A stretch of DNA of 11,548 nt from DASTGO01 sp035719045 (GTDB lineage: Bacteria; Actinomycetota; Actinomycetes; Actinomycetales; Kineosporiaceae): assembly GCA_035719045.1 (NCBI GenBank), contig DASTGO010000564.1:1-11548 (forward strand). The letters run 5' to 3'. This document shows, one piece after another, positions 1 through 6,210 of the stretch; the first letter of the stretch is position 1, and the number at the start of each line of letters is the position of its first letter. The notes below the pieces were generated by a model, which had not been told where the DNA came from, did not search any database, and was given only the letters and a program-made list of their open reading frames with translations. The translations under genes were made by a program, and so were the position numbers.

Positions 1-1
1 A

Positions 2-760
2 CCCGGAACCTCGACGGCCTCCGTGGGGCGGCCGCCGGTTCTGCTCCCGCCGGTGAACCAGCCCTGGGACTACCAGCTCGGTGCCGCGTACCGCCCGGCG
101 GCCGGTGTCACGGTGATCACCCGGGACCACGCCCAGCCGCCGGTGCCCGGCGCCTACAACATCTGCTACGTCAATGCCTTCCAGACCCAGCCCGGTGAGT
201 CCGGACGCTGGCCGGCCACGCTGCTGCTGCGGGACGCCACGGGACAACCGGTCGAGGACCCGGCCCGGCCCGGGGAGTACCTGCTCGACACCCGGACCGC
301 TGCCCGCCAGTCGGCGATCACCGCCCGGCTGCAGGAATGGCTGGCCGACTGCGCCCGGGAGGGCTATCAGGCCGTCGAGCCGGACAACCTGGACTCCTGG
401 ACCCGGTCCGGCGGGCTGCTGCGGGCCGAGGACAACCTGGCCGTGGCCGCCCGGCTGGTCTCCGCCGCACACTCCCTCGGGCTCGCCGTCGCCCAGAAGA
501 ACGCCGCGGAACTGCTGCCCAGGGCCCGCGCGGCAGCCGGCTTCGACTTCGCGGTGGTCGAGGACTGCCAGGTGTTCGCCGGATGCGGGACCTTCCTGGC
601 CGCCTACGGCAACCGGGTGCTGGAGCTCGAGTACGCCGATCACGGCTCCGCCGGCTTCGCCGCCGCCTGCCGGGACCACGGCACGCAGGTCTCGATCACC
701 TCCCGGGACCGCAGGCTGACCACCCCCGGCCGCCCCGGTTATGTCTTCCGCACCTGCTGA
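2..760 (+). CDS. GH114-type endo-alpha-1,4-polygalactosaminidase-like glycoside hydrolase, 5' end outside window
   Basis: The product resembles family GH114 (TM1410-like TIM barrels), whose characterised members hydrolyse alpha-1,4-galactosaminoglycan; such proteins are usually secreted or lipid-anchored. Counting from the GTG at 23, visible features are QPWDYQLG (13-20), the family-typical YNICYVNAFQTQPGE (45-59), the acidic loop AVEPDNLDSW (117-126, E119 and D121 candidate catalytic residues), QKN (158-160), VVEDC (178-182) and LELEY (200-204). The barrel appears complete to the last strand. The frame is open from base 2 and the GTG at 23 has no Shine-Dalgarno, so the true start with a signal peptide or lipobox probably lies upstream; the first residues look like a Pro/Ala-rich linker. 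Substrate is inferred from family only. A terminator-like hairpin follows the stop. Confidence 0.75.
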   Translation, partial: PGTSTASVGRPPVLLPPVNQPWDYQLGAAYRPAAGVTVITRDHAQPPVPGAYNICYVNAFQTQPGESGRWPATLLLRDATGQPVEDPARPGEYLLDTRTAARQSAITARLQEWLADCAREGYQAVEPDNLDSWTRSGGLLRAEDNLAVAARLVSAAHSLGLAVAQKNAAELLPRARAAAGFDFAVVEDCQVFAGCGTFLAAYGNRVLELEYADHGSAGFAAACRDHGTQVSITSRDRRLTTPGRPGYVFRTC

Positions 761-769
761 GCCCGGCCT

Positions 770-801
770 CGTCCCGCCCCCGGCGGGCCCGGCACGGGAC
801 G
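770..801 (+). terminator. Possible GC hairpin terminator after the GH114 gene
   Basis: CGTCCCG (770-776) pairs perfectly with CGGGACG (795-801). An alternative tight hairpin, CCCGCC (773-778) with GGCGGG (782-787), uses a 3-nt loop. It lies 10 nt after the GH114 stop and has no T-tract, as is common for actinobacterial terminators. GC-rich sequence forms such stems easily, so support is moderate. Confidence 0.4.
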
Positions 802-830
802 GCCCCCGGTCCGCGGCACCGGCCGGCAGG

Positions 831-836
831 TAGGCT
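831..836 (+). promoter_or_regulatory. Candidate hisS -10 element (TAGGCT)
   Basis: TAGGCT fits the TANNNT form of actinobacterial -10 elements and is the best match in the gap between the GH114 stop and hisS. No good -35 is visible 17-18 nt upstream. It would give a leader of roughly 55 nt. Confidence 0.4.
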
Positions 837-886
837 CGAGAACCGCTCCCGGGACGGGAGCCGTGGCAGGCAGCAGGCCGGAGAGT

Positions 887-893
887 GGGAGAG
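887..893 (+). promoter_or_regulatory. Ribosome binding site that fixes the hisS start
   Basis: GGGAGAG lies 3-5 nt before the ATG at 897. It overlaps the upstream in-frame GTG at 885, which itself has only a weak upstream purine run. This makes ATG 897 the better start. Confidence 0.65.
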
Positions 894-896
894 CTG

Positions 897-2219
897 ATGT
901 CAGGCCGGCAGTTCAGTGCATCGACGCCGATCAGCGGGTTCCCGGAGTGGCTGCCCGAGGCCGCCCTGGTGGAGGCGGAGTGGATCCGCCGGATCCGTGG
1001 GGCGTTCGAGAGCTACGGGTTCACCCCGATCGAGACCCCCGCCGTGGAGTCCCTCGACGCGCTGCTGAAGAAGGGCGAGACCTCCCAGGAGGTGTACACC
1101 CTGCAGCGGCTGCAGGCGGACAGCTCGGACAGCTCCGACGCCAGGCTCGGGCTGCACTTCGACCTGACCGTCCCGTTCGCACGCTACGTCGCGGGGCACT
1201 TCAACGACCTGGACTTCCCGTTCAAGCGCTACCAGATCCAGAAGGTCTGGCGCGGGGAACGCCCGCAGGAGGGCCGGTTCCGCGAGTTCACCCAGTGCGA
1301 CATCGACGTGATCAACCCCGACCACGTCCCGCTGCACTTCGACGCCGAACTGCCCCGGGTGGTCCACGAGATCCTCACCGCGCTGCAGATCGGCCCCTTC
1401 ACCCTCCAGTTCAACAACCGCAAGGTGCTGGAGGGCTTCTACCGCGGCCTGGGAGCCCAGGACCCGATCGCGGTGATCCGGGCCATGGACAAGATCGACA
1501 AGATCGGCGCGGCGGGGGTCGAGGAGCTGCTCACCGAGCGGCTCGGGCTGACCCCCGACCAGGCGAAGTCCTGCCTGCTGCTGGCCCAGATCCGCGGCAG
1601 CGACGCCTCGGTGCTCGACGCGGTGCGGGCACTCGGCGTGTGCGACGACCTGCTGGACGAGGGGCTGTCCGAGCTGGGTTTCGTCATCGGCGAGCTGACC
1701 GACCTGCCGGCCGGCAGCGTCGAGGCGAACCTGTCGATCGCCCGCGGGCTGGACTACTACACCGGCACCGTCTACGAGGGGAAGTTCCTGGAGTTCCCCG
1801 GCTACGGCAGCATCTGCTCCGGTGGCCGGTACGACGACCTGGCAGGATCCTTCATCCGGCGTTCCCTGCCCGGGGTCGGCATCTCCATCGGGCTGACCCG
1901 GATCTTCGCGAAGCTGCTCAAGGAGGGCCGGATCGAGCTCGGCCCGAAGTGCCCGACCCAGGTGCTGGTCGCGGTGCAGGGCGACGACCTGGCCGGCTCC
2001 CGGCGGATCGCCGCCCAGCTGCGGTCCCGGGGGGTCAACACCGAGGTGTTCCACCAGGGCGCCAAGCTCGGCAAGCAGTTGACCTACGCCTCGCGCAAGG
2101 GCATCCCGTACGTGTGGTTCCCGCCGTTCCGCGAGGGCGGCGAGCACGAGGTGAAGGACCTGCGCAGCGGCGACCAGCAGAGTGCCGATCCCGCCGGCTG
2201 GCTGCCCCCCGCCCCCTGA
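897..2219 (+). CDS. hisS: Histidyl-tRNA synthetase (eukaryal/archaeal-like type)
   Basis: Class II aminoacyl-tRNA synthetase charging tRNA-His with histidine in the cytosol. With ATG 897 it has 440 residues, a normal length. Motif 1 region is around 40-50. DLTVPFARY (89-97) and the motif 2 segment RGERPQEGRFREFTQCD (119-135) follow. The histidine-specific ARGLDYYTGT is at 282-291, SGGRYDDL at 308-315 and motif 3 GVGISIGLTR at 326-335. The anticodon-binding domain runs from about 352 to the end. DLTVPFARY replaces the LRPEGTAG-like motif of common bacterial HisRS, so this belongs to the eukaryal/archaeal-like lineage also found in some bacteria (recalled knowledge). A GTG at 885 would add four residues. 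The last residues are Pro-rich and overlap a tandem duplication. It appears monocistronic: own -10 candidate before, strong hairpin after. Confidence 0.93.
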   Translation: MSGRQFSASTPISGFPEWLPEAALVEAEWIRRIRGAFESYGFTPIETPAVESLDALLKKGETSQEVYTLQRLQADSSDSSDARLGLHFDLTVPFARYVAGHFNDLDFPFKRYQIQKVWRGERPQEGRFREFTQCDIDVINPDHVPLHFDAELPRVVHEILTALQIGPFTLQFNNRKVLEGFYRGLGAQDPIAVIRAMDKIDKIGAAGVEELLTERLGLTPDQAKSCLLLAQIRGSDASVLDAVRALGVCDDLLDEGLSELGFVIGELTDLPAGSVEANLSIARGLDYYTGTVYEGKFLEFPGYGSICSGGRYDDLAGSFIRRSLPGVGISIGLTRIFAKLLKEGRIELGPKCPTQVLVAVQGDDLAGSRRIAAQLRSRGVNTEVFHQGAKLGKQLTYASRKGIPYVWFPPFREGGEHEVKDLRSGDQQSADPAGWLPPAP

Positions 2220-2298
2220 CCAGCACCCCCGCCGACCGGCACCCCCTGCTCGGCACCCCCTGATCAGCTCCCCACGGACCGGCACCCCTGCTCGGCAC
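2213..2298. repeat. Imperfect tandem duplication spanning the hisS stop codon
   Basis: Two adjacent units, 2213-2256 (44 bp) and 2257-2298 (42 bp), align with a few substitutions and two single-base gaps. Both begin CCCCTGA and end TGCTCGGCAC. The first contains the hisS stop TGA (2217-2219); the second carries a copied TGA at 2261-2263. There is no third unit. The pattern suggests a local slippage duplication. Confidence 0.8.
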
Positions 2299-2355
2299 CG
2301 GCCAACGCCGACGGCCACCCCTCCCCCATGCAGGGGCGCCCGTCGGCGTTGGCCG
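2299..2355 (+). terminator. Strong hairpin terminator after hisS
   Basis: A 16-bp perfect inverted repeat pairs 2299-2314 with 2340-2355 (left arm CGGCCAACGCCGACGG). Inside it, CCCCT (2318-2322) pairs with AGGGG (2332-2336), leaving a 9-nt loop. No T-tract follows. It starts 80 nt after the hisS stop and insulates mprF from hisS. Confidence 0.8.
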
Positions 2356-2375
2356 TCCGGTCCCGGTACAGGCAT

Positions 2376-2405
2376 GTGACAGGGTGAGTTGCGCAAGCAT
2401 AGGAA
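2376..2405 (+). promoter_or_regulatory. Candidate mprF promoter
   Basis: GTGACA (2376-2381) resembles a -35 and TAGGAA (2400-2405) a -10, with an 18-nt spacer, in a locally A/T-richer patch just after the hisS terminator. The predicted start near 2412 puts the following hairpin at the very 5' end of the transcript. The -10 match is imperfect. Confidence 0.3.
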
Positions 2406-2415
2406 GTATTGGGTA

Positions 2416-2455
2416 CGGACGGCCGCATCCTCCGCCGCGAGCAGGCGGCCGTCCG
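2416..2455 (+). promoter_or_regulatory. Leader hairpin upstream of mprF
   Basis: CGGACGGCCGC (2416-2426) pairs perfectly over 11 bp with 2445-2455. The 18-nt loop contains CCTCC (2429-2433), complementary to a Shine-Dalgarno. The stem ends 10 nt before the mprF ribosome binding site. It could stabilise the mRNA or control translation; the role is inferred. Confidence 0.5.
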
Positions 2456-2465
2456 ATTCGACAGC

Positions 2466-2471
2466 AGGTGA
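2466..2471 (+). promoter_or_regulatory. Ribosome binding site that fixes the mprF start
   Basis: AGGTGA lies 5 nt before the GTG at 2477. The alternative GTG at 2468 is inside this motif, and the far upstream GTG at 2384 would make the protein read through the leader hairpin. Confidence 0.6.
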
Positions 2472-2476
2472 TCACC

Positions 2477-4180
2477 GTGGCCACCGCCGCCTCCTCGACG
2501 TCCGCACGGGTCCGCCCCGACCAGGTGCTGCGACCCCGGGTACCGGCGGTCGTGGCCTGGTCGGTGCGGGTCGCCGCCGTCTACACCGTGGTGGACCTGC
2601 TGCTCCCCCAGCATCTGCGCACCCGGCGGGACTCCGAGGCGGTGCAGGCCCTCGTGGTCGGGGTGGCCCTCGCCGCCGCGATCGGGGCGGCCGGCGCGAT
2701 GCTGCTGCTCGCGGGCGCACTGCAGCGTCGCCGGCGGCGGGCCTGGGTGCTGATGACGATCGTGGTCTGTGTCGGGACCGCGGCCGGGATCTCCGGGCAC
2801 CGGCTCCGGGTGGCGGCGGTCAACCTCGCGCTGCTGGCCCTGCTGCTGTGGGCCCGCCGGGACTTCCCGGCCCGGTCCCTGCGCCCGACCCGCCGGGCCG
2901 CGGTCGCGGTGCTGCTGGTGATGGGTTCGGTGAGCGTCGTCGCCGGACTGCTGCTGGTCCGGCACACCGCCCCGGACAACACCCTCACCGACCAGCTCGG
3001 GCAGGTGCTGCTCGGCCTGCTGGGGTTCACCCCGGACCTCACCTTCCGGCACGGCGGTGGTGCCGGGGTCACCGAGATCAGCCTGAACAGCCTCGGCGCC
3101 CTCACCGCCCTGATGACCCTGGCGGCGCTGCTGGCCCCGGTGCGCAAGGCGGCCCGGCTCGGCCGGCAGGACGAGACCCGGCTGCGGGAGCTGCTCGACC
3201 GGTTCGGCGACCGGGACTCCCTGGGGTACTTCGCCCTGCGCCGGGACAAGTCGGTGATCTTCTCCCCCAGCGGCAAGGCGGCGATCAGCTACCGGGTGAT
3301 CGGCTCGGTCTCGCTGGCGTCAGGGGACCCGATCGGCGATCCGGAGGCCTGGCCGGGCGTGATCCGCAGCTGGCTGGAGGAGACCGAGCGGTACGGCTGG
3401 ATCCCCGGGGTGATCGGCGCCTGCGAGGACGCCGCGGAGGCGTACCGCCGGGCCGGCCTGGACGCCCTGGAGCTCGGGGACGAGGCGGTCGTCGAGCTCG
3501 CGGAGTTCCGCCTCGACGGCCGCAGCATGCGAGGGGTCCGGCAGGCGGCCAACCGGGTCCGCCGGGCCGGCTACCGGGCGGACATCGCCCGCCAGTCGAC
3601 GCTGTCCCCGCAGGAGCTGGCCGAGGCGATCAGCGCCTGCACCGCCCTGCGGGACGGGGACACCGAGCGCGGATTCTCCATGGCCCTGGGCCGGCTCGGC
3701 GATCCCGCGGATCCCGGACTGGTCCTGGTCCGCATCCGGGACGGGCAGGAGCGGCTGGTCGCCGTGCTGTCCTTCGTGCCCTGGGGGCACCACGGGCTGT
3801 CCCTGGACGTCATGCGGCGTTCCCGGGACAGCGAGAACGGCACGGTCGAGTTCGCGGTCACCGAGCTGATCGGCTGGGCCCAGGAACAGGGGCTGCACCG
3901 GCTGTCGCTGAACTTCGCGGTGTTCCGGTCGGTGTTCGAGCGGGGCGGGCGGATCGGGGCGGGGCCGGTCCTGCGGGCCTGGCGGCGGCTGCTGCTGTTC
4001 GCCTCCACCTGGTGGCAGATCGAGTCCCTCTACCGCGCCAACGCCAAGTACGGCCCGAGCTGGAACCCCCGGTTCATCTGCTTCCCCAAGGCGGCCGACC
4101 TGCCCCGGGTGAGCATCGCCGCCCTGCAGGCCGAGGCGTTCCTGCAACGGCCCCGGCTGCTCTGGCTGCTCGGAGGCTGA
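2477..4180 (+). CDS. Short MprF/LysX-like aminoacyl-phosphatidylglycerol synthase (DUF2156)
   Basis: Membrane protein predicted to transfer an amino acid from aminoacyl-tRNA to phosphatidylglycerol, lowering envelope negative charge and giving resistance to cationic peptides. From GTG 2477 it has 567 residues. Six hydrophobic segments lie near 24-43, 56-82, 89-106, 112-126, 141-161 and 204-222. The cytosolic DUF2156 domain runs from about 235 to 550, with family-typical SLASGDPIGD (279-288), an SLDVMRR-type segment, SLNFAVFR, and LYRANAKYGPSWNPRF near the end. It is shorter than staphylococcal MprF and lacks the fused lysyl-tRNA synthetase of mycobacterial LysX. The amino acid used (lysine, alanine or other) cannot be read from sequence. 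The frame is open back to 2384, but that stretch is Pro/Arg-rich and falls in the leader. It is convergent with ftsW and probably monocistronic. Confidence 0.85.
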   Translation: MATAASSTSARVRPDQVLRPRVPAVVAWSVRVAAVYTVVDLLLPQHLRTRRDSEAVQALVVGVALAAAIGAAGAMLLLAGALQRRRRRAWVLMTIVVCVGTAAGISGHRLRVAAVNLALLALLLWARRDFPARSLRPTRRAAVAVLLVMGSVSVVAGLLLVRHTAPDNTLTDQLGQVLLGLLGFTPDLTFRHGGGAGVTEISLNSLGALTALMTLAALLAPVRKAARLGRQDETRLRELLDRFGDRDSLGYFALRRDKSVIFSPSGKAAISYRVIGSVSLASGDPIGDPEAWPGVIRSWLEETERYGWIPGVIGACEDAAEAYRRAGLDALELGDEAVVELAEFRLDGRSMRGVRQAANRVRRAGYRADIARQSTLSPQELAEAISACTALRDGDTERGFSMALGRLGDPADPGLVLVRIRDGQERLVAVLSFVPWGHHGLSLDVMRRSRDSENGTVEFAVTELIGWAQEQGLHRLSLNFAVFRSVFERGGRIGAGPVLRAWRRLLLFASTWWQIESLYRANAKYGPSWNPRFICFPKAADLPRVSIAALQAEAFLQRPRLLWLLGG

Positions 4181-4216
4181 CCGGCGGCGGCTCGCAGCGG
4201 CGACTCGGAGGCTGAC
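4169..4216. repeat. 13-bp direct repeat including the mprF stop codon
   Basis: CTCGGAGGCTGAC occurs at 4169-4181 and again at 4204-4216, 35 bp apart. The first copy contains the mprF stop TGA (4178-4180). The second copy's CTGAC forms part of the left arm of the convergent terminator hairpin. Confidence 0.75.
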
Positions 4217-4241
4217 GGGAGCTGCGGCCAGGGCCCGTCAG
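4212..4241. terminator. Bidirectional hairpin between mprF and ftsW
   Basis: CTGACGGG (4212-4219) pairs perfectly with CCCGTCAG (4234-4241) across a 14-nt loop. The right arm contains the ftsW stop codon on the minus strand. No T-tract is present on either strand. The position between convergent genes supports a shared terminator. Confidence 0.55.
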
Positions 4242-5530
4242 GTCCGGCGGTTCGGCAGTACCGCGCGCGATCGGGCGAGCACGGCGGGCCGGACGGCGAG
4301 CACCGCCCGCGCCCCGGGGACCCGCCGGGCGAAGCCCAGCACCATGCCGAGCGCGACCAGTGTCGTCAGCAGCGCCGACCCTCCGCTGGACAGCAGCGGC
4401 AGCGGGACCCCGATCACCGGCAGCAGGCCGAGCACACCGGCGATGTTGATGACGGCCTGGCCCAGCACCCAGGCGAACACCCCCGCGGTCGCCACCTTGA
4501 CCGCGAACTCGTCGCTGGCCTGCACCAGCCGGAACAGTCCGAACCCCAGCGCCGCGAACAGCAGCAGGACGGCGAGCGTCCCGGCCAGCCCGAGTTCCTC
4601 GCCGACGATGGCGAAGATGAAGTCGTTGTGGGCCTCCGGCAGCCAGGACCACTTCTGCCGGCTGGCCCCCAGCCCGACGCCCCACCAGCTCCCCGTGGCG
4701 AGCGCCCAGGTGCCGTGGACGGACTGCCAGCAACTGCCGTAGTAGTCCGTGCACCCGCCGTCGTGCATCCAGGCCTCCAGGCGCCCGGTCCGGTTGGGGC
4801 TGACCGAGATCAGCAGCGCCAGCAGCGTGCCCGCCGCCGCGGCGCCGACCAGGAACAGCCGCAGCGGGGCACCGGCGGCGAACAGGAGCATGGCCGCGAT
4901 CAGCATGAGCACCATCGACGTGCCGAGGTCGTGCCCGCCGAGGACGAGCAGCACCATCAGCCCCGCCCCGGGCAGCAGCGGCACGAGCAGATGCGACGTC
5001 CGCCCCAGCAGGGGGCGCTTGTGGTGCAGGACGCTGGAGCCCCACACCACCAGGGCCAGCTTCGCCGCCTCCGACGGCTGGGCGGTGATGCCGCCGATCG
5101 CCACCCAGTTCCGGTTGCCCTGGACGGCGAACCCGAGCGGGGTGAACACCAGCAGCAGGGCGACGATCCCCACAGCGAGGGCGGGCCAGGCCAGCGCCGC
5201 CCAGACCCGCGGCGGCAGCCGGGACGCGATCCAGGCGGCAGGCATCCCGGCGACGGCGAACAGCGCCTGCTTGCCGAAGAACGTGTAGGAGGATCCGGTC
5301 GCCCGCAACGACTCCACGCTCGAGCTGGACAGCACCATCACCAACCCGATCACGGTCAGCGCCACGGTCGCACCGAGCACCAGGTAGTAGGCGGCCACCG
5401 GGGACTCCAACCGGCGCAGCCAGCCGGCCACCGACCCCGGGCGCGCCACGGCGCCCGGCGACGGACCACCCTCCGCCGCCGCGGCTCCCGTCCCGGTCCC
5501 GCCCGCTTCCCCCCTGTGGACCTGCACCAT
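4238..5530 (-). CDS. ftsW: FtsW, SEDS-family peptidoglycan glycosyltransferase
   Basis: Polytopic SEDS protein that polymerises lipid II into septal glycan strands together with a class B penicillin-binding protein. From ATG 5530 it has 430 residues, with a roughly 40-residue hydrophilic N-terminus and about ten membrane helices. Typical FtsW motifs are QGNRNWVAIGG (137-147), AQPSEAAKLAL (150-160), GHDLGTS (199-205), LPEAHNDFIFAIVGEELG (297-314) and GVPLPLLSSGGSALL (374-388). The extracytoplasmic loop at 250-275 carries D257 and D262, where the SEDS catalytic aspartate is expected, and a Cys pair (C260, C267). I recall a similar pair in Streptomyces FtsW. An upstream TTG at 5584 is in frame but lacks a ribosome site. 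The neighbours are not murD/murG, so the gene lies outside a visible dcw cluster and could be a second SEDS copy; RodA is a less likely alternative. Confidence 0.85.
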   Translation of the reverse strand: MVQVHRGEAGGTGTGAAAAEGGPSPGAVARPGSVAGWLRRLESPVAAYYLVLGATVALTVIGLVMVLSSSSVESLRATGSSYTFFGKQALFAVAGMPAAWIASRLPPRVWAALAWPALAVGIVALLLVFTPLGFAVQGNRNWVAIGGITAQPSEAAKLALVVWGSSVLHHKRPLLGRTSHLLVPLLPGAGLMVLLVLGGHDLGTSMVLMLIAAMLLFAAGAPLRLFLVGAAAAGTLLALLISVSPNRTGRLEAWMHDGGCTDYYGSCWQSVHGTWALATGSWWGVGLGASRQKWSWLPEAHNDFIFAIVGEELGLAGTLAVLLLFAALGFGLFRLVQASDEFAVKVATAGVFAWVLGQAVINIAGVLGLLPVIGVPLPLLSSGGSALLTTLVALGMVLGFARRVPGARAVLAVRPAVLARSRAVLPNRRT

Positions 5531-5539
5531 CCGTCCCCG

Positions 5540-5546
5540 CCTCCCC
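5540..5546 (-). promoter_or_regulatory. Ribosome binding site that fixes the ftsW start
   Basis: On the minus strand GGGGAGG is followed by 9 nt and then the ATG ending at 5530. It favours this ATG over the in-frame TTG at 5584. Confidence 0.6.
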
Positions 5547-5566
5547 GACCGGTTTACGGACTTGAA

Positions 5567-5586
5567 GATTGCCCACCTGCGCAATC
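5567..5586. promoter_or_regulatory. Possible operator dyad upstream of ftsW
   Basis: GATTGC (5567-5572) and GCAATC (5581-5586) form a 6-8-6 inverted repeat. The decamer AGATTGCCCA that includes its left arm (5566-5575) recurs exactly at 5816-5825 in the arsR promoter, suggesting a shared protein site. No binding protein is shown by sequence alone. Confidence 0.3.
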
Positions 5587-5645
5587 AGCTGTTCAATCCT
5601 CCGGGGCCGACCCCAGCAGCGGGGCGCCGACACGCCGACGGGAAG

Positions 5646-5673
5646 GTTCCGGCCGGCACCCGCCGGCCGGAAC
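5646..5673. repeat. Perfect 12-bp palindrome with 4-nt loop
   Basis: GTTCCGGCCGGC (5646-5657) is perfectly complementary to 5662-5673 across the loop ACCC. Each arm also contains the self-complementary CCGGCCGG. It sits about 115 nt upstream of the ftsW start and 190 nt upstream of arsR. It may be a terminator, operator or leader structure. Confidence 0.6.
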
Positions 5674-5811
5674 GGCGAACGCGGCGTGATCGCCGGGTGA
5701 CCGCCGAGGATCTGCCCCGCGGCCCGGCCCTGGGAGGTCCCGATCGCCCGGGTACGTCCCCGCCACCTCCCCGGCCCGGACCGGCAAGGCGCGACGAGAT
5801 CAACCCGGCGT

Positions 5812-5820
5812 TGCTAGATT
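5812..5820 (+). promoter_or_regulatory. Extended -10 promoter of the arsR-mgtA operon
   Basis: TGC followed by TAGATT (5815-5820) matches an extended -10 (TGN-TANNNT). No clear -35 is seen, consistent with extended -10 use. The predicted start near 5827 gives a leader of about 36 nt before the arsR ATG. The -10 overlaps the decamer AGATTGCCCA (5816-5825), so a repressor bound there would block it. Confidence 0.45.
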
Positions 5821-5862
5821 GCCCAGGTCAGCCCAGGCGACGGCGGTGATCGGAGGCAGCGG

Positions 5863-6210
5863 ATGGCACTCCCGACCCGCGGGCGGGTCCAGCCGGAACC
5901 GGACCGGCTCGAGACGGCAGGTTCCCTGTTCGGGCTGCTCGCCACCCCGATGCGGCTGCACATCGTGTGGACGCTGGCCAACGGCGAATGCGACGTGACC
6001 GGTCTGGCCGAACAGGTCGGCGGGGCACTGCCCGCGGTGAGCCAGCACCTGACCAAGCTCAAGCTGGCCGGAGTGGTGCGGTCCCGGCGGGAGGGCCGCC
6101 GCCAGGTGTACACCGTGGACGATCCCCGGGTGGTCGAGATGGTCCGGCTGGCCCTCGACGAGGACGGCACCCAGACGGCGGCGGTGCCGCGGCGTGGCCG
6201 GGCGGGCTGA
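5863..6210 (+). CDS. ArsR/SmtB-family winged-helix repressor
   Basis: A 115-residue DNA-binding regulator of the ArsR fold: helix LFGLLATPMRLHIVWTLANG (22-41), the helix-turn-helix from DVTGLAEQVG (44-53) through the recognition helix PAVSQHLTKLKLAG (57-70), then the wing VRSRREGRRQVYTV (72-85). GGAGG (5852-5856) lies 6 nt before the ATG. Classical ligands are missing: the ELCVCDL region reads GECDVTGLAE with a single Cys (C43), and the last-helix DxH site reads DPR with no HxxH after it. It may sense metal through other residues, or a non-metal signal. The stop overlaps the next gene by 17 bp, implying co-transcription and coupling with the P-type ATPase. Repression of its own operon, relieved by the signal, is the expected logic. 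Confidence 0.85.
   Translation: MALPTRGRVQPEPDRLETAGSLFGLLATPMRLHIVWTLANGECDVTGLAEQVGGALPAVSQHLTKLKLAGVVRSRREGRRQVYTVDDPRVVEMVRLALDEDGTQTAAVPRRGRAG

Larger units (their letters stand above)
5531..5862. other. 332-bp divergent control region between ftsW and arsR
   Basis: I see no convincing gene here; the open frames on both strands are Pro/Arg-rich shadows without ribosome sites. It holds the ftsW ribosome site, a weak minus-strand promoter candidate (TTGAAC at 5596-5591, CAATCT near 5571-5566, 19-nt spacer), and a perfect 12-bp palindrome at 5646-5673. It also holds a longer-range inverted repeat (GGGAGGT 5732-5738, ACCTCCC 5765-5771), the arsR extended -10, and GCCCAGG repeated at 5821-5827 and 5831-5837. 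Confidence 0.6.

Noticed and set aside
900..2396. Long minus-strand open frame opposite hisS
   Set aside because: Low-complexity translation, no motifs, and it crosses the hisS terminator; hisS explains the open frame.
2384..2476. N-terminal extension of mprF from GTG 2384
   Set aside because: Would translate the promoter/leader hairpin into a Pro/Arg-rich peptide; GTG 2477 has AGGTGA at proper spacing.
5531..5584. N-terminal extension of ftsW from TTG 5584
   Set aside because: No ribosome site at the TTG, while ATG 5530 has GGGGAGG 9 nt upstream.
5562..5849. Possible small plus-strand gene in the ftsW-arsR gap
   Set aside because: Starts at a TTG without a ribosome site, Pro/Arg-rich, reads through the palindrome and overlaps the arsR -10.
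5821..5862. M-box or other magnesium riboswitch before arsR-mgtA
   Set aside because: The leader is only about 36-42 nt and mgtA has no leader of its own because it overlaps arsR; there is no room for an M-box.
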